Shown: positions 52,718-61,901 of the stretch, in pieces | How the letters are laid out: every line of letters starts with the position of its first letter | Position numbering within the stretch: position 1 is the first letter of the stretch | Assembly: GCA_024704765.1 (NCBI GenBank) | Contig: JAKMXF010000014.1 | Location: forward strand, 1-64,000 | Reading direction: 5' to 3' | DNA length: 64,000 bases | DNA from: Oopsacas minuta | Lineage: Eukaryota; Porifera; Hexactinellida; Lyssacinosida; Leucopsacidae | Made by a program: the position numbers and the translations under genes | Notes under the pieces: model-generated | What the model was told of the DNA's origin: nothing | What the model saw: the letters and a program-made list of their open reading frames with translations, nothing else | The model's database searches: none

Positions 52718-54640
52718 TTAATTCTTGCTACTGTTTTTCTGAATTATTTCCATTCTTGTTATAGAATACATCTCCCTTATATTCCTATACACTATTCCCT
52801 CTCCATAACATAATTTTACAGATATCATTCCTCTCTCAATATACTCCATTGCCTCTTCAATACAATCTAGTTGTAATAGAAGTTTAGCTAGTTTTACTGT
52901 GTTTATTACTACACAAGGGTAATTATTCGCTATTCCTATCTCTGTATACCATATTGAGAGTTTCTTGCCACTAACCATTGCTTCTTTCCAGTTGCCCAGT
53001 TCTATATGTGCGTCCATAATCTGCTCCAATATTCTGACTGTTTCATAATCTGCTTTTTGTTTACAATCAAACAAACTATTAGTTGTTTCTAGAATATTCT
53101 TCCATTCTAAAAGCTTTCTACTTTCTATTATCTCTCGTAATAATATGCTATTCGTATTTGGCACCATTGGTCTGTCATATTCTTCTAGACACGTATTACA
53201 CTCACATTTGAAAAGATAGCCTTTCAACAGTTCGTATCTTCTCTCTTCTATTCCCTGTATAATATCAATGTAGCTAACGGTTAATTCATCTCCTGCCGCT
53301 ACTCTCTCTATTGCTCGGATTGTAATTTGTCTCCCAGAGAAATGTTGTACACAGTTCGGCCTGCAGGAGTGGTTAAGAAGGGAAGCTACAGAGTATACCG
53401 CTACAGCTTTTGGGACTAATTCCTCTGTCAATACTGAAAAAGTATTTGTGTAAAGTTTCTCTAAAGCTCTGTACACCAGTTGAGAACTAAAATTGAATTT
53501 TCCATTCAATCTGACCATAACTAACTGCACATACTGCGAAAACATCTCCTTAGTAATTTCCGGAATATTCTCTTGTGATCCCATGAGTTGTATCTCATCA
53601 CAAAACGTATCTCCTTGTTGTCGTCTACTTTTAACAAAGTTTAGTAAAATAAATAATATTAGTAAAAAATCTCCGATGTCAATACAATATACCGAAAAAT
53701 TACACGATACGACAATTTTGGTTCTACATTTCTATCAAGGCTGTGTTTATAGTACCGGTACAGGGAGCGAGGAAATCTTCATTACCAGTAAGGGCTAATG
53801 GTTTGAATCCCATTCAGTAACAAAATATTGCATCAAACACCCATAGTGACATCTAGGAGGTAGTAAAACAGCTGTGTACATTGAGGAGCATTATTGACAT
53901 TATCCAATGTAAAAGTCTGAACTATACGAAAAATAGTGAGATAAAATCCACCAATACGCAATACAAATCGAAGCAATATCTAACCTGATATCTCAATCAA
54001 GCAACGAAATATTACATCCAAAGTAACATAGGTGGAAGTGAAACGTCTGGACAACATACAGGAAATACTACCGAGATCTGTTAAATTTACTTAATGTCTT
54101 GGTACCGGTACTGTAGCCACAGAGACGTGGCCAGTGTATGGCACCTGCGGCTCCTGTACCCACTACTTTCCGCACCATCGAAACATGGGAAAATATGGAA
54201 ATAGTCGAAAATATCGGGAAATATCTGAAAACAATATGATAAAACATTTCATTTGTATCACTACCATACCTTGATTTTAATATATTTTGATTCTTCTTCA
54301 ATAATCTTATAAGCAATAACAGGAGGGTAGGTATATTCTTCTCTCCTGTAGCACTAAAACTTATATCACATTCTGCTGAATGTAGTGACCAATCTCTCTT
54401 CTGACATTCTCTATCACAATACCTTGCTCTCTTACAAACAGAACATTTCAACAAATCGTGTGGAGAACACATACATGAATAGCATGTAGACTGTTCATAT
54501 TCTGGGATAACACAAATAGCTATAGCAGTGTCTTGAATTATAACATCACCCGGATTTCTCTGATGTGTAGAAGTTAGTGATCTTCCTTTCTTCTCGTCTA
54601 ACTCTATCATGATGAGCTTTTCCTTCAGCAACGTTTCCAT
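52718..54640 (-). CDS. SMYD-type SET/MYND methyltransferase, two exons
   Basis: Exon 1 (54640-54270) and exon 2 (53624-52718) join through a GT-AG intron to give 425 residues, typical for SMYD proteins. Exon 1 has the start of the split SET domain and a MYND zinc finger (CYSCMCSPHDLLKCSVCKRA, then RYCDRECQKRDWSLHSAEC). Exon 2 has the SET core NHSCRPNC, GDELTVSYID and the post-SET cysteines (CECNTCL), followed by a TPR-like helical C-terminus. SMYD enzymes methylate lysines on histone or cytosolic proteins using SAM. An alternative acceptor three bases earlier (53627) would add one residue. I cannot assign the SMYD number. The intron contains a tRNA B-box-like string at about 53800 but no convincing tRNA. 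Confidence 0.82.
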
Positions 54641-54895
54641 TTGATATGTAAATCTAGTTTAGTTATACAAAAGTTAGAGGATGTCCGACCGGACTAGTTT
54701 TGGCAACCAAACTGAGCCGGTGTAGATTTTTTAATAATAGAGCAGATTCATCGAAAATTTTATCAAAAACTCCAAAACAAAGAGATACTGATACATCATT
54801 TCTGGTACGGTTACATTTGACATTAAGCCATAAAAATCAACAATTCTAAAGGAAGGTAAACATCTGAGCGACAATTGTGCCTAGAAATAGAGCTA

Positions 54896-54995
54896 CAGTG
54901 GTTAATGGTATCTCTTATAACAAACAATAACGGACAATGGGACAATGGTTCTGATCCCAAAGTGTCCGTTGTTTAGAGGCTTATGATGGACTATT
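54896..54995. mobile_element. Possible pogo-like MITE
   Basis: TACAGTGGTTAATGG begins a segment in which AACAAACAATAACGGACA pairs imperfectly with TGTCCGTTGTTTAGAGG. It lies upstream of the SMYD gene. The ends are uncertain. Confidence 0.4.
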
Positions 54996-55059
54996 AAAAC
55001 GTATAGGAGCTAGCTTTTTAATTAAATCTATAAAATCTGTACAGACAACCCTAAAAGCC

Positions 55060-55180
55060 AAGTAAGCCTTTCCCCAGAAGTCCTCGGTAAAAACGGCCCC
55101 TGAGAATACAAGTTTGGGGCGTAGACCCTCGGGCCCCCAAACACCAATCATTGTAAATCTAGAGTCTGCATAGATAGGTC
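55060..55180 (+). repeat. Dispersed repeat (copy 2), GC-rich module
   Basis: CCTCGGTAAAAACGGCCCCT, then TTTGGGGCGTAGACCC and CCCCCAAACACCAATCATTG parallel the module at 9240-9400, in the same orientation. Confidence 0.5.
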
Positions 55181-55449
55181 CAAAATATTTACACGGACCG
55201 ATTTAGCTAAAACTGGTTGGTGGAACAAATATGGCTAGCTAAAGAGGGACGTGGGAGACAGGCTCAGGTGACCAAAAGTCGTCCTGCCGAACCACATTAA
55301 GCCCAGAAAATTTGGCGTGACAGGGCAACTCTGAATAAGAAGATAATTGTAAAAAGTTATAAGAAATAGAATAAGAATAAAAGTTATACACGAATTGTAT
55401 AAAGAAAATATTAGCTATGAATGAATGAATAATTACATGCAAGATAAGT

Positions 55450-56718
55450 TCAAAAGAATTGTAGACAATTAGTATTCTTCTGACAAACAACTATAATGTG
55501 TCCTGTGTTGTCTAGTGCTATTCCAAATGGGTAATAGAACTCCCCGATACCCTGACCTTCCTTACCAAACTTGTGTATCTGTTCTCCCCCCTGATTGAAT
55601 ACATACACACAGTGATTACTGTTGTCACTCACAATCATGTTATAATCTCTGTCTATGTCGAAACAGAATGGATTGTTTGTTTGTTTGCCATCACCTCGAG
55701 TTATCAGTCTGTTGATTAGAACGTGATCCGAATTGAACACAAACATACACGGATCACTTCTATCTAGCACCAATACTCTGTCTCTTGTAACCTTTACGTC
55801 AAAAGGATCCTCAAACAAATCTATTCCTAGCATTGAATGGAACTTGAGTTTTTGAGTTAAGATTTGAACTCTACGATTATAAAAATCACATACATACACA
55901 TTGCTATTTCTATCAGAGACATCTAGTCCCTGTGGATTGTAGAACTGAGCTTCTCCATTCCCTTCCCTACCAACACTCTTGATTAGTTTCCCTCCTAGCT
56001 CGTACTTATTAATACAATGACCACAGTTTTGTGTAACAAACACATAATTGTGAGATATACAGATACCTACTGGTTTGTTCATCTTCTCACTGAACATGAA
56101 GAGATAGTCTCCGTTACTGCTAAATACCTGTACATGATGGTTGTTCATATCAGCTATGTATATGTTTCCAGTTTGGTAATGTATTGCTATAGCTCTAGGA
56201 CAGTTCATTTCTCCTGGAGCTTTCTTGTCTGAATACTTACAGTAATAAGCAGTAGGCAGCTGTTTAGCCTTGTAGTCAGGTACAACAGGCTTCACTTGAG
56301 GAGGGAAGGTGTGGGTGGGAGATATGTTAGTCTGACTGTTAAGCTTAATACTCCCTAGCTGTTCTATGTCAGTCTCGAATTGATCGTTCCATTTAAACTC
56401 AATGCTACTGTCTGTCTCAGCTGTTAGTTCTGTTATCTTCTTTTCAATAGCTGATTGAATTATTTGTTGAATGTCAGTGAGTTTATTAGCGGAGAGAGTC
56501 TCTGTAGCTTGTGCCATTTCTTTGTTCAAAGCTTCGACCAATGAATTCATTTCTTGAGTTTTGCTATTATAATCTTTCTCTATTTGATCAATACGAGAGA
56601 GGAGGATACTCTCTCTGAGTTGTAGAGCTTCATGCGACTTCTTGAAGCAGTCTCTAATCCTCATTCTAGACTCTTTTATCTGAGTTATGAAACTCAAATC
56701 AACTTCTGCAGTAGCCAT
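55450..56718 (-). CDS. Coiled-coil/NHL propeller protein, paralogue F
   Basis: This 422-residue single-exon NHL-family protein starts MATAEVDLSFITQIKESRMR. The frame is open for 18 more codons upstream, but the inner ATG matches gene G, so I start there. Coiled coil about 12-130, then six blades ending CLQFF. Variable positions read ADMNNHH (blade 1), TQNCGHC (blade 2), QFYNPQG (blade 3; TAC AAT at 55936-55941), CDFYNRR, SDNSNHC and EFYYPFG. Its 5' flank matches that of gene D (CCCACTTATAGAGGTTTCTA), making F the inverted counterpart of truncated D. It has no RING, B-box or signal peptide. Confidence 0.85.
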   Translation of the reverse strand: MATAEVDLSFITQIKESRMRIRDCFKKSHEALQLRESILLSRIDQIEKDYNSKTQEMNSLVEALNKEMAQATETLSANKLTDIQQIIQSAIEKKITELTAETDSSIEFKWNDQFETDIEQLGSIKLNSQTNISPTHTFPPQVKPVVPDYKAKQLPTAYYCKYSDKKAPGEMNCPRAIAIHYQTGNIYIADMNNHHVQVFSSNGDYLFMFSEKMNKPVGICISHNYVFVTQNCGHCINKYELGGKLIKSVGREGNGEAQFYNPQGLDVSDRNSNVYVCDFYNRRVQILTQKLKFHSMLGIDLFEDPFDVKVTRDRVLVLDRSDPCMFVFNSDHVLINRLITRGDGKQTNNPFCFDIDRDYNMIVSDNSNHCVYVFNQGGEQIHKFGKEGQGIGEFYYPFGIALDNTGHIIVVCQKNTNCLQFF

Positions 56719-56952
56719 CTGGGTAGAAAAAATTCCTTTTGTGAAATGAGTGATAGTGAATATGCTAAACAATAGATACAGTAGAAACCTCTATAAGTGG
56801 GGGAGGCCGAAGGTGGGGCGCGAATCTCCTGATAACCCCCCATTCCCCATTCATACTTCCAAATATAAATGTCCTTGACGACAGATATACGAGTCAAATG
56901 TATAGCAACTACACGGGTCAAGAAACGTGAACAAGTATTCTGTACAGTATTC

Positions 56953-57053
56953 CGTAGGGAATCCTGTTTCCCTAAACATCATTCATTAGTGAATAATGTT
57001 TGGGCGATCAATATTCACCAAGGGGAAACACTCAGAGAACAGGATTCCCTATG
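56953..57053. mobile_element. Small inverted-repeat element
   Basis: TAGGGAATCCTGTT and its exact complement AACAGGATTCCCTA bound about 100 bases. The element contains further inner symmetry (GGGAAAC/GTTTCCC-like). Confidence 0.55.
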
Positions 57054-57087
57054 ACACCGTCATTAATCGATCACCAAATTTATGATC

Positions 57088-57140
57088 CCATCACGATCAC
57101 GATCACGATCACGATCATTAAAAAATGATCGAAGATCGTG
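57088..57140. repeat. ATCACG hexanucleotide microsatellite
   Basis: ATCACG is repeated about five times, followed by a partly self-complementary ATCATT…AATGATCGAAGATCGTGAT segment. Confidence 0.8.
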
Positions 57141-57389
57141 ATTCGATCCTTTCGCCAAAAAAGGATTATGAACCTAACGCTATTACGTCCACTATCAGAT
57201 TTCTAATCACTTTTCAGAAATTTATAAGCGGCTCCTATAGAGAAATGCGATATTACGCACGTCCGTTCGTTCGTGCGACCATGCGAAATCTACCAATCGC
57301 CATCAAATTAGTACAAGCCTACACATCGAAATCAGCCACGTATATACCTACGTATTGCGTAACTAGCATTAAGGCAGAGGAAGCAATTG

Positions 57390-59251
57390 CCTCCTCGCTT
57401 TTTCGGGGCTCCCTTATCTCCTTATTGTAATCACCTCTATATATTGAGGCAAATATTCATCCCTGCCTCCTCGCTCAGGGATTTCTAGTTACGCTCTAGC
57501 AATTAATTCAATTAGAGTGGTCTAATGAAATAATTATGTACACACTGCTAGAATAGGATAAAAATCTCAAATCATCGCCTGTGACCACGAAATTTCATTC
57601 AAGAAATTATACTGCCTTTTTGAATCTGTAAATTTCTACCGAATAATTTGGCTTAACATGAAGTCTCTATATTATAAATAACATTCTTGTCCCGTGATGG
57701 TTACGACAAGCGAAGTCTCTAACTGCAGTGTATAAATGCTATACACATAAGCCTGTAATCGTAAGCTAATGACTATCTATCTAGTATATAGTATGTCACT
57801 GGATATAGCAAAAGTATAAACACTATTGAGATAGCCAACCATTTAATGCTGAGCCTTTAGGGTGGCTGAACACGAATTGATCAGGTTTATGCTATCGGTC
57901 TGGACCGCCCTGTCCGGTCCATCAAATTCCCGGATCGCTGCAACACTGACATGTGTATGCTACGCTCCAGGATGTCTTACAAATAAGTACCTTATGTCCC
58001 GCTTTTCTGTTAAACCTGGTATTGTATCTGTTTCAAATCCACAGGCGGATCTCCAGTGCAGTGGCTGGTAGAGTTGGGGGTGTGGGGGCTTACTCCCCAG
58101 AAAAAAATCACTTTTAAGCTGTTAAGTTAACCGCCAACCTGTCAGTTTAGAATATTCCAGGAAATCATAATAATATTAATGTTACCCTAATTCTTACATT
58201 CTGTAGGTGTAATCTGCTAGTCAATAAATATATTTTGAATTTACTGTATCCTAACAAATGCTATTACATTAGTATAGTGTCTCAGTTCTAAAATGGTTGA
58301 CTTAGAATATACGTATTTATGTTTGTATGTTTTCGCTCTGCTGTTCACACCTTTAGAGATTAAGACACCAAATTCGGCATGTATACTCGTAGTGACATCT
58401 AGTTGTGTACCTGACATATGAAAAATTTATAATGTATACATTTTCACACCTTTAGACACCTGGGGCCTTATTAACTAAAATTCTTAACTAAAATTCTTAG
58501 AATTTTGCTTAACTTTAAGTCAAATTCTTAGAATAATTCTAACAATTCGAACAATTCTAAGAAAAATATTTAGTGAGGTAAAGAGGACACTTAACTTATA
58601 ATTTATTCTACTTTTCTATGAAATGATAATCAATACGCATTTAATAATAAAGAAGATTGTTTATCGCTTAAGACAATATGTTTGATTATCATATCTACAT
58701 GTGGTAATATCCGCTATTGGGTGGGGCAATTTATCTCATTAATGATAAATGAAGTATACAAGTAGAAGGATATTATTTTCTACTATGAGCATATCTTCTC
58801 AAAAAGCGATTGAAGTCGAATGAATTGGCATAAATTTTATTAATCAATAACAAGAATCAATCAAGTAGAATTACCCAATTCTAAGAATTATTCTTAGAAT
58901 CCGTTAAGTATAGCCAAGTTAAGAATTCTTAACGAAAACTAAGAATATTTCATGAATTCTTAGAATTATTCTTAGAAATACACTTAGAATTAAGTTAAGA
59001 ATAATTCTTAGAATTTTAGTTAATAAGGCCCCTGTATTTTAACAGAATCAAATTGTAGGTTTACAATTAAGCTTAAATGCATAAAATTAGTTCTGGTGGA
59101 GTTTATGTAATGTAATTAGCTCTGTAATGTATTTGTATTGACCATAGACTGCAATTCTATTGGTCAATACATTCTATGAATATATATGTACATTTATCAT
59201 ATGATTAATCATTTCACACCTTTTTGGTGAACATTTCAAAATTATCCTAGA
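57390..59251. repeat. Inverted segmental duplication, copy 2 (between NHL F and G)
   Basis: This is the reverse complement of 25246-26475, with high identity across TCATCCCTGCCTCCTCGCTC, the AAATTCCCGGATCGCTGCAA segment, the CTGTTCACACCTTTAGAG block and TTCACACCTTTTTGGTGAAC. Copy 2 carries a 569-base TIR element (58463-59031) and about 70 extra bases around 58245-58315. Outside it, gene G faces gene C's position and F faces D's position. Confidence 0.85.
58463..59031. mobile_element. GGGCC-ended TIR element with 3-bp target duplication
   Basis: The ends are GGGCCTTATTAACTAAAAT and its exact complement, with further repeats of TTCTTAGAAT inside. CTG flanks both sides (58460-58462 and 59032-59034), while the other copy of the duplicated segment has a single CAG at 25462-25464, which is the empty site on the opposite strand. 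GGGCC ends with 3-base target duplications are typical of PIF/Harbinger-derived MITEs. No transposase frame was recognised. Confidence 0.85.
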
Positions 59252-59477
59252 GGTTAGGTTACACTTGTTAAATAGGAGTAAACAGGGATGTTAATTTCGA
59301 TTTTATCTTTCTTTGGTAAAATGGATATTTTTAGTAGAAAAATATAATTTCAATAATCCACTAAAATGAATTTGGGAAAATTAAAGTCGGCACAGAGAAT
59401 GATTCAAGAGTTGTATGGTGAAAATCTAGAAATTGTATACACGAATAATGTTGTTACTTGTTTGTAAGTCAAAAGAA

Positions 59478-60725
59478 TCAAAAGAATTGTAGACAATTAG
59501 TATTCTTCTGACACACAACTATAATGTGTCCTGTGTTGTTTAGTGTTATTCCCCATGGGTAACTGAACTCCCCGATACCCTGACCTTCCTTCCCAAACTT
59601 GTGTATCTGTTCTCCCTCCAGATTGAATACGTACACACAGTGATTATAGTAGTCACTCATAATGATGTTATAGTCTCTGTCTATGTCGAAACAGCATGGA
59701 TTGTTTGTTTGTTTGCCAACACCTCTAGTTATCAGTCTGTTGGTTAGAATGTGATCCGAATTGAACACAAACATACACGGATGACTATCATCTAGCACCA
59801 ATACTATATCTCTTGTAACCTTAACGTCACGTGGATACTTAAACAAATCTATTCCTAGCATGGAATGGAACTTGAGTACTTGAGTTAAGATTTGAACTCG
59901 GTTATTATTATAATCACATACGTACACATTGCGATTTCTATCAGAGACATCTACTCCGTGTGGACAGTAGAACTGAGCTTCTCCATTCCCTTCACTACCA
60001 ACACTCTTGATTAGTTTTCCTTCTAGCTCGTACTTATTAATGCAATGACCATGATATTGTGTAACAAACACATAATTCTGAGATATACAGATACCTACTG
60101 GTTTGTTCATCTTCTCACTGAACATGAAGAGATAGTCTCCGTTACTGCTAAATACTTGTACACGATCGTTGGAATAATCTGCTATGTATATGTCTCCAGT
60201 TTGGTTAAGAACTGCTATACCTCTGGGACAGTTCAGTTCCCCTGGAACTTTCTTGTGTATATCATTCTTACAGCCACAAGCAATAGGCAGCTGTTTAGCC
60301 TTGTAGTCAGGTACAACAGGCTTCACTTGAGGAAGGAAGAAGTGGGTGGGAAATATTTTAGTCTGACTGTTAAGCTTAATACTCCCTAGCTGTTCTATGT
60401 CAGTCTCGAATTGATTGTCCCATTCAAACTCAATGCTACTGCCTGTCTCAGCTGTTAGTTCATTAATTTGTTTGTGAGTTTCAGCAAGTTTATTCGCGGA
60501 GAGAGTCTCTGTAGCTTGTGTCATTTCTTTGTTCAAAGCTTCGACCAATGAATTCATTTCTTGAGTTTTATTATTGTAATCATTCTCGATTTGATCAATA
60601 CGAGAGAGGAGGATACTCTCTCTGAGCCTGAGTGCTTCATGCGACTGCTTGAAACAGTCTCTAATCTTCTTTCTACTCTCTTTTATCTGAGTTATGAAAC
60701 TCAAATCAACTTCTACAGTAGCCAT
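59478..60725 (-). CDS. Coiled-coil/NHL propeller protein, paralogue G
   Basis: This 415-residue single-exon NHL-family protein starts MATVEVDLSFITQIKESRKK. The coiled coil is shortened by eight or nine residues (AETHKQINELTAETG, where C has AETHKQIRS…ITELTAETD). The propeller is intact and ends CLQFF. Variable positions read ADYSNDR, TQYHGHC, QFYCPHG (TAC TGT at 59964-59969), CDYNNNR, DDSHPC, TNNPCC, SDYYNHC and EFSYPWG. With F it forms the inverted counterpart of the C-D block. Function unknown; see gene A for the domain layout. Confidence 0.85.
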   Translation of the reverse strand: MATVEVDLSFITQIKESRKKIRDCFKQSHEALRLRESILLSRIDQIENDYNNKTQEMNSLVEALNKEMTQATETLSANKLAETHKQINELTAETGSSIEFEWDNQFETDIEQLGSIKLNSQTKIFPTHFFLPQVKPVVPDYKAKQLPIACGCKNDIHKKVPGELNCPRGIAVLNQTGDIYIADYSNDRVQVFSSNGDYLFMFSEKMNKPVGICISQNYVFVTQYHGHCINKYELEGKLIKSVGSEGNGEAQFYCPHGVDVSDRNRNVYVCDYNNNRVQILTQVLKFHSMLGIDLFKYPRDVKVTRDIVLVLDDSHPCMFVFNSDHILTNRLITRGVGKQTNNPCCFDIDRDYNIIMSDYYNHCVYVFNLEGEQIHKFGKEGQGIGEFSYPWGITLNNTGHIIVVCQKNTNCLQFF

Positions 60726-61901
60726 TTGTGTAGAAATTTATCTTTTGTTGAATTGAATGATAGTGACTATAGAATAGTTATAATTATATTAATTACTGAG
60801 AAACTACACAATCTATATTCATATAATTTGATGAAATTTATACCATGAGCTATTTGACTGTGCATGCTATAGATAAGCTAATACTAGTTATTCCATAACT
60901 AGAAGGGAAGCGGGGGTTCTTTTAGCACCATAAACCAGGCGCGGCACGTCTCTTCGAAAAGTGGTTCGGCGAGAAATTTACATTATTCGAATGTGCTCCG
61001 GCGACTCCGCACTAATTATAATATTAAGGCATGAATTAAACCTGTCTACGATCTATTAAGTTATACATATATATTAGGGTGCATCAGTTGCCGCTTTCGC
61101 CTAAAAACTAACGTCGCTGACTACTCTTATGTTATCTATTCTGTATTGATTCATCATGCACAATTTCAATGAATCCATTAAGCTTTAGTAGTAATCACAA
61201 TAGATTGTAATTTTGCTGGTGTTTATCGCTTTCTGTCCAGTATTCGAAAAGTGTAGTTGGATCATGTCTGGATATCTGAAAACTTAGAATTGGGTAGTTT
61301 GGGGGTTAGTTCATGTCGGTGAATAACATTGTTCGGAAACCAATCTTGTAGTTTTGGAGAAATTAGCGAAAATAGTTGGAGTCGGTGCTGGTATGATAAC
61401 TATCATCAGTTAAAGCCATTTTCACTAATATCTTCTAGTACAAGATTGGTTATCAGTGTTTTATTGACCGACATAAAACCACCTCCAGACTACACAATTC
61501 CAATTTTTCAGATCTTTAGCCCTGATCAAACTTCTTTTTTTTCAACAAATTGGCTAGAAAATCGGACAAAAAGCACAAAAATCTAGTACCATTTCAAAAT
61601 CAAATAAGTGCTATAATCTCGAATTGGGTGCGGGAATAGGTTAAAACTGAAGTGATAAAATTTAGTGTTCTTTTTGGTTACGAATATAACACCTCGGCAG
61701 TAATCGGTTAATGCTCTGGTAATTTGAAATTTATTTAGATAGATAAATAATATAAATCTGTTACGAATAATGAAAGGGTAATTAATTTGAGATTTTTAAT
61801 TGAAAGGTTTGCGTCACATTATTCACGCTACATCCTGTACTGTACTCTGTAGTTATTTGTACTAGTAATTAAGTAGTATATGAAAATACTGGAATAAAGA
61901 T
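60726..61901. other. Intergenic between NHL G and CRAT
   Basis: About 1.2 kb. No gene, RNA or clear repeat was recognised. An 85-codon frame at 61329-61586 shows no resemblance to known proteins. Confidence 0.5.

Noticed and set aside
53760-53825. tRNA-like string with a B-box (GGTTTGAATCC)
   Set aside because: No acceptor stem, A-box or anticodon arm could be folded; at most a tRNA-derived repeat.
3997-60725. Diversity-generating retroelement or other targeted mutagenesis as the cause of NHL codon variation
   Set aside because: No reverse transcriptase or template repeat is visible, and the changes are not restricted to one base type. Selection or gene conversion is simpler.
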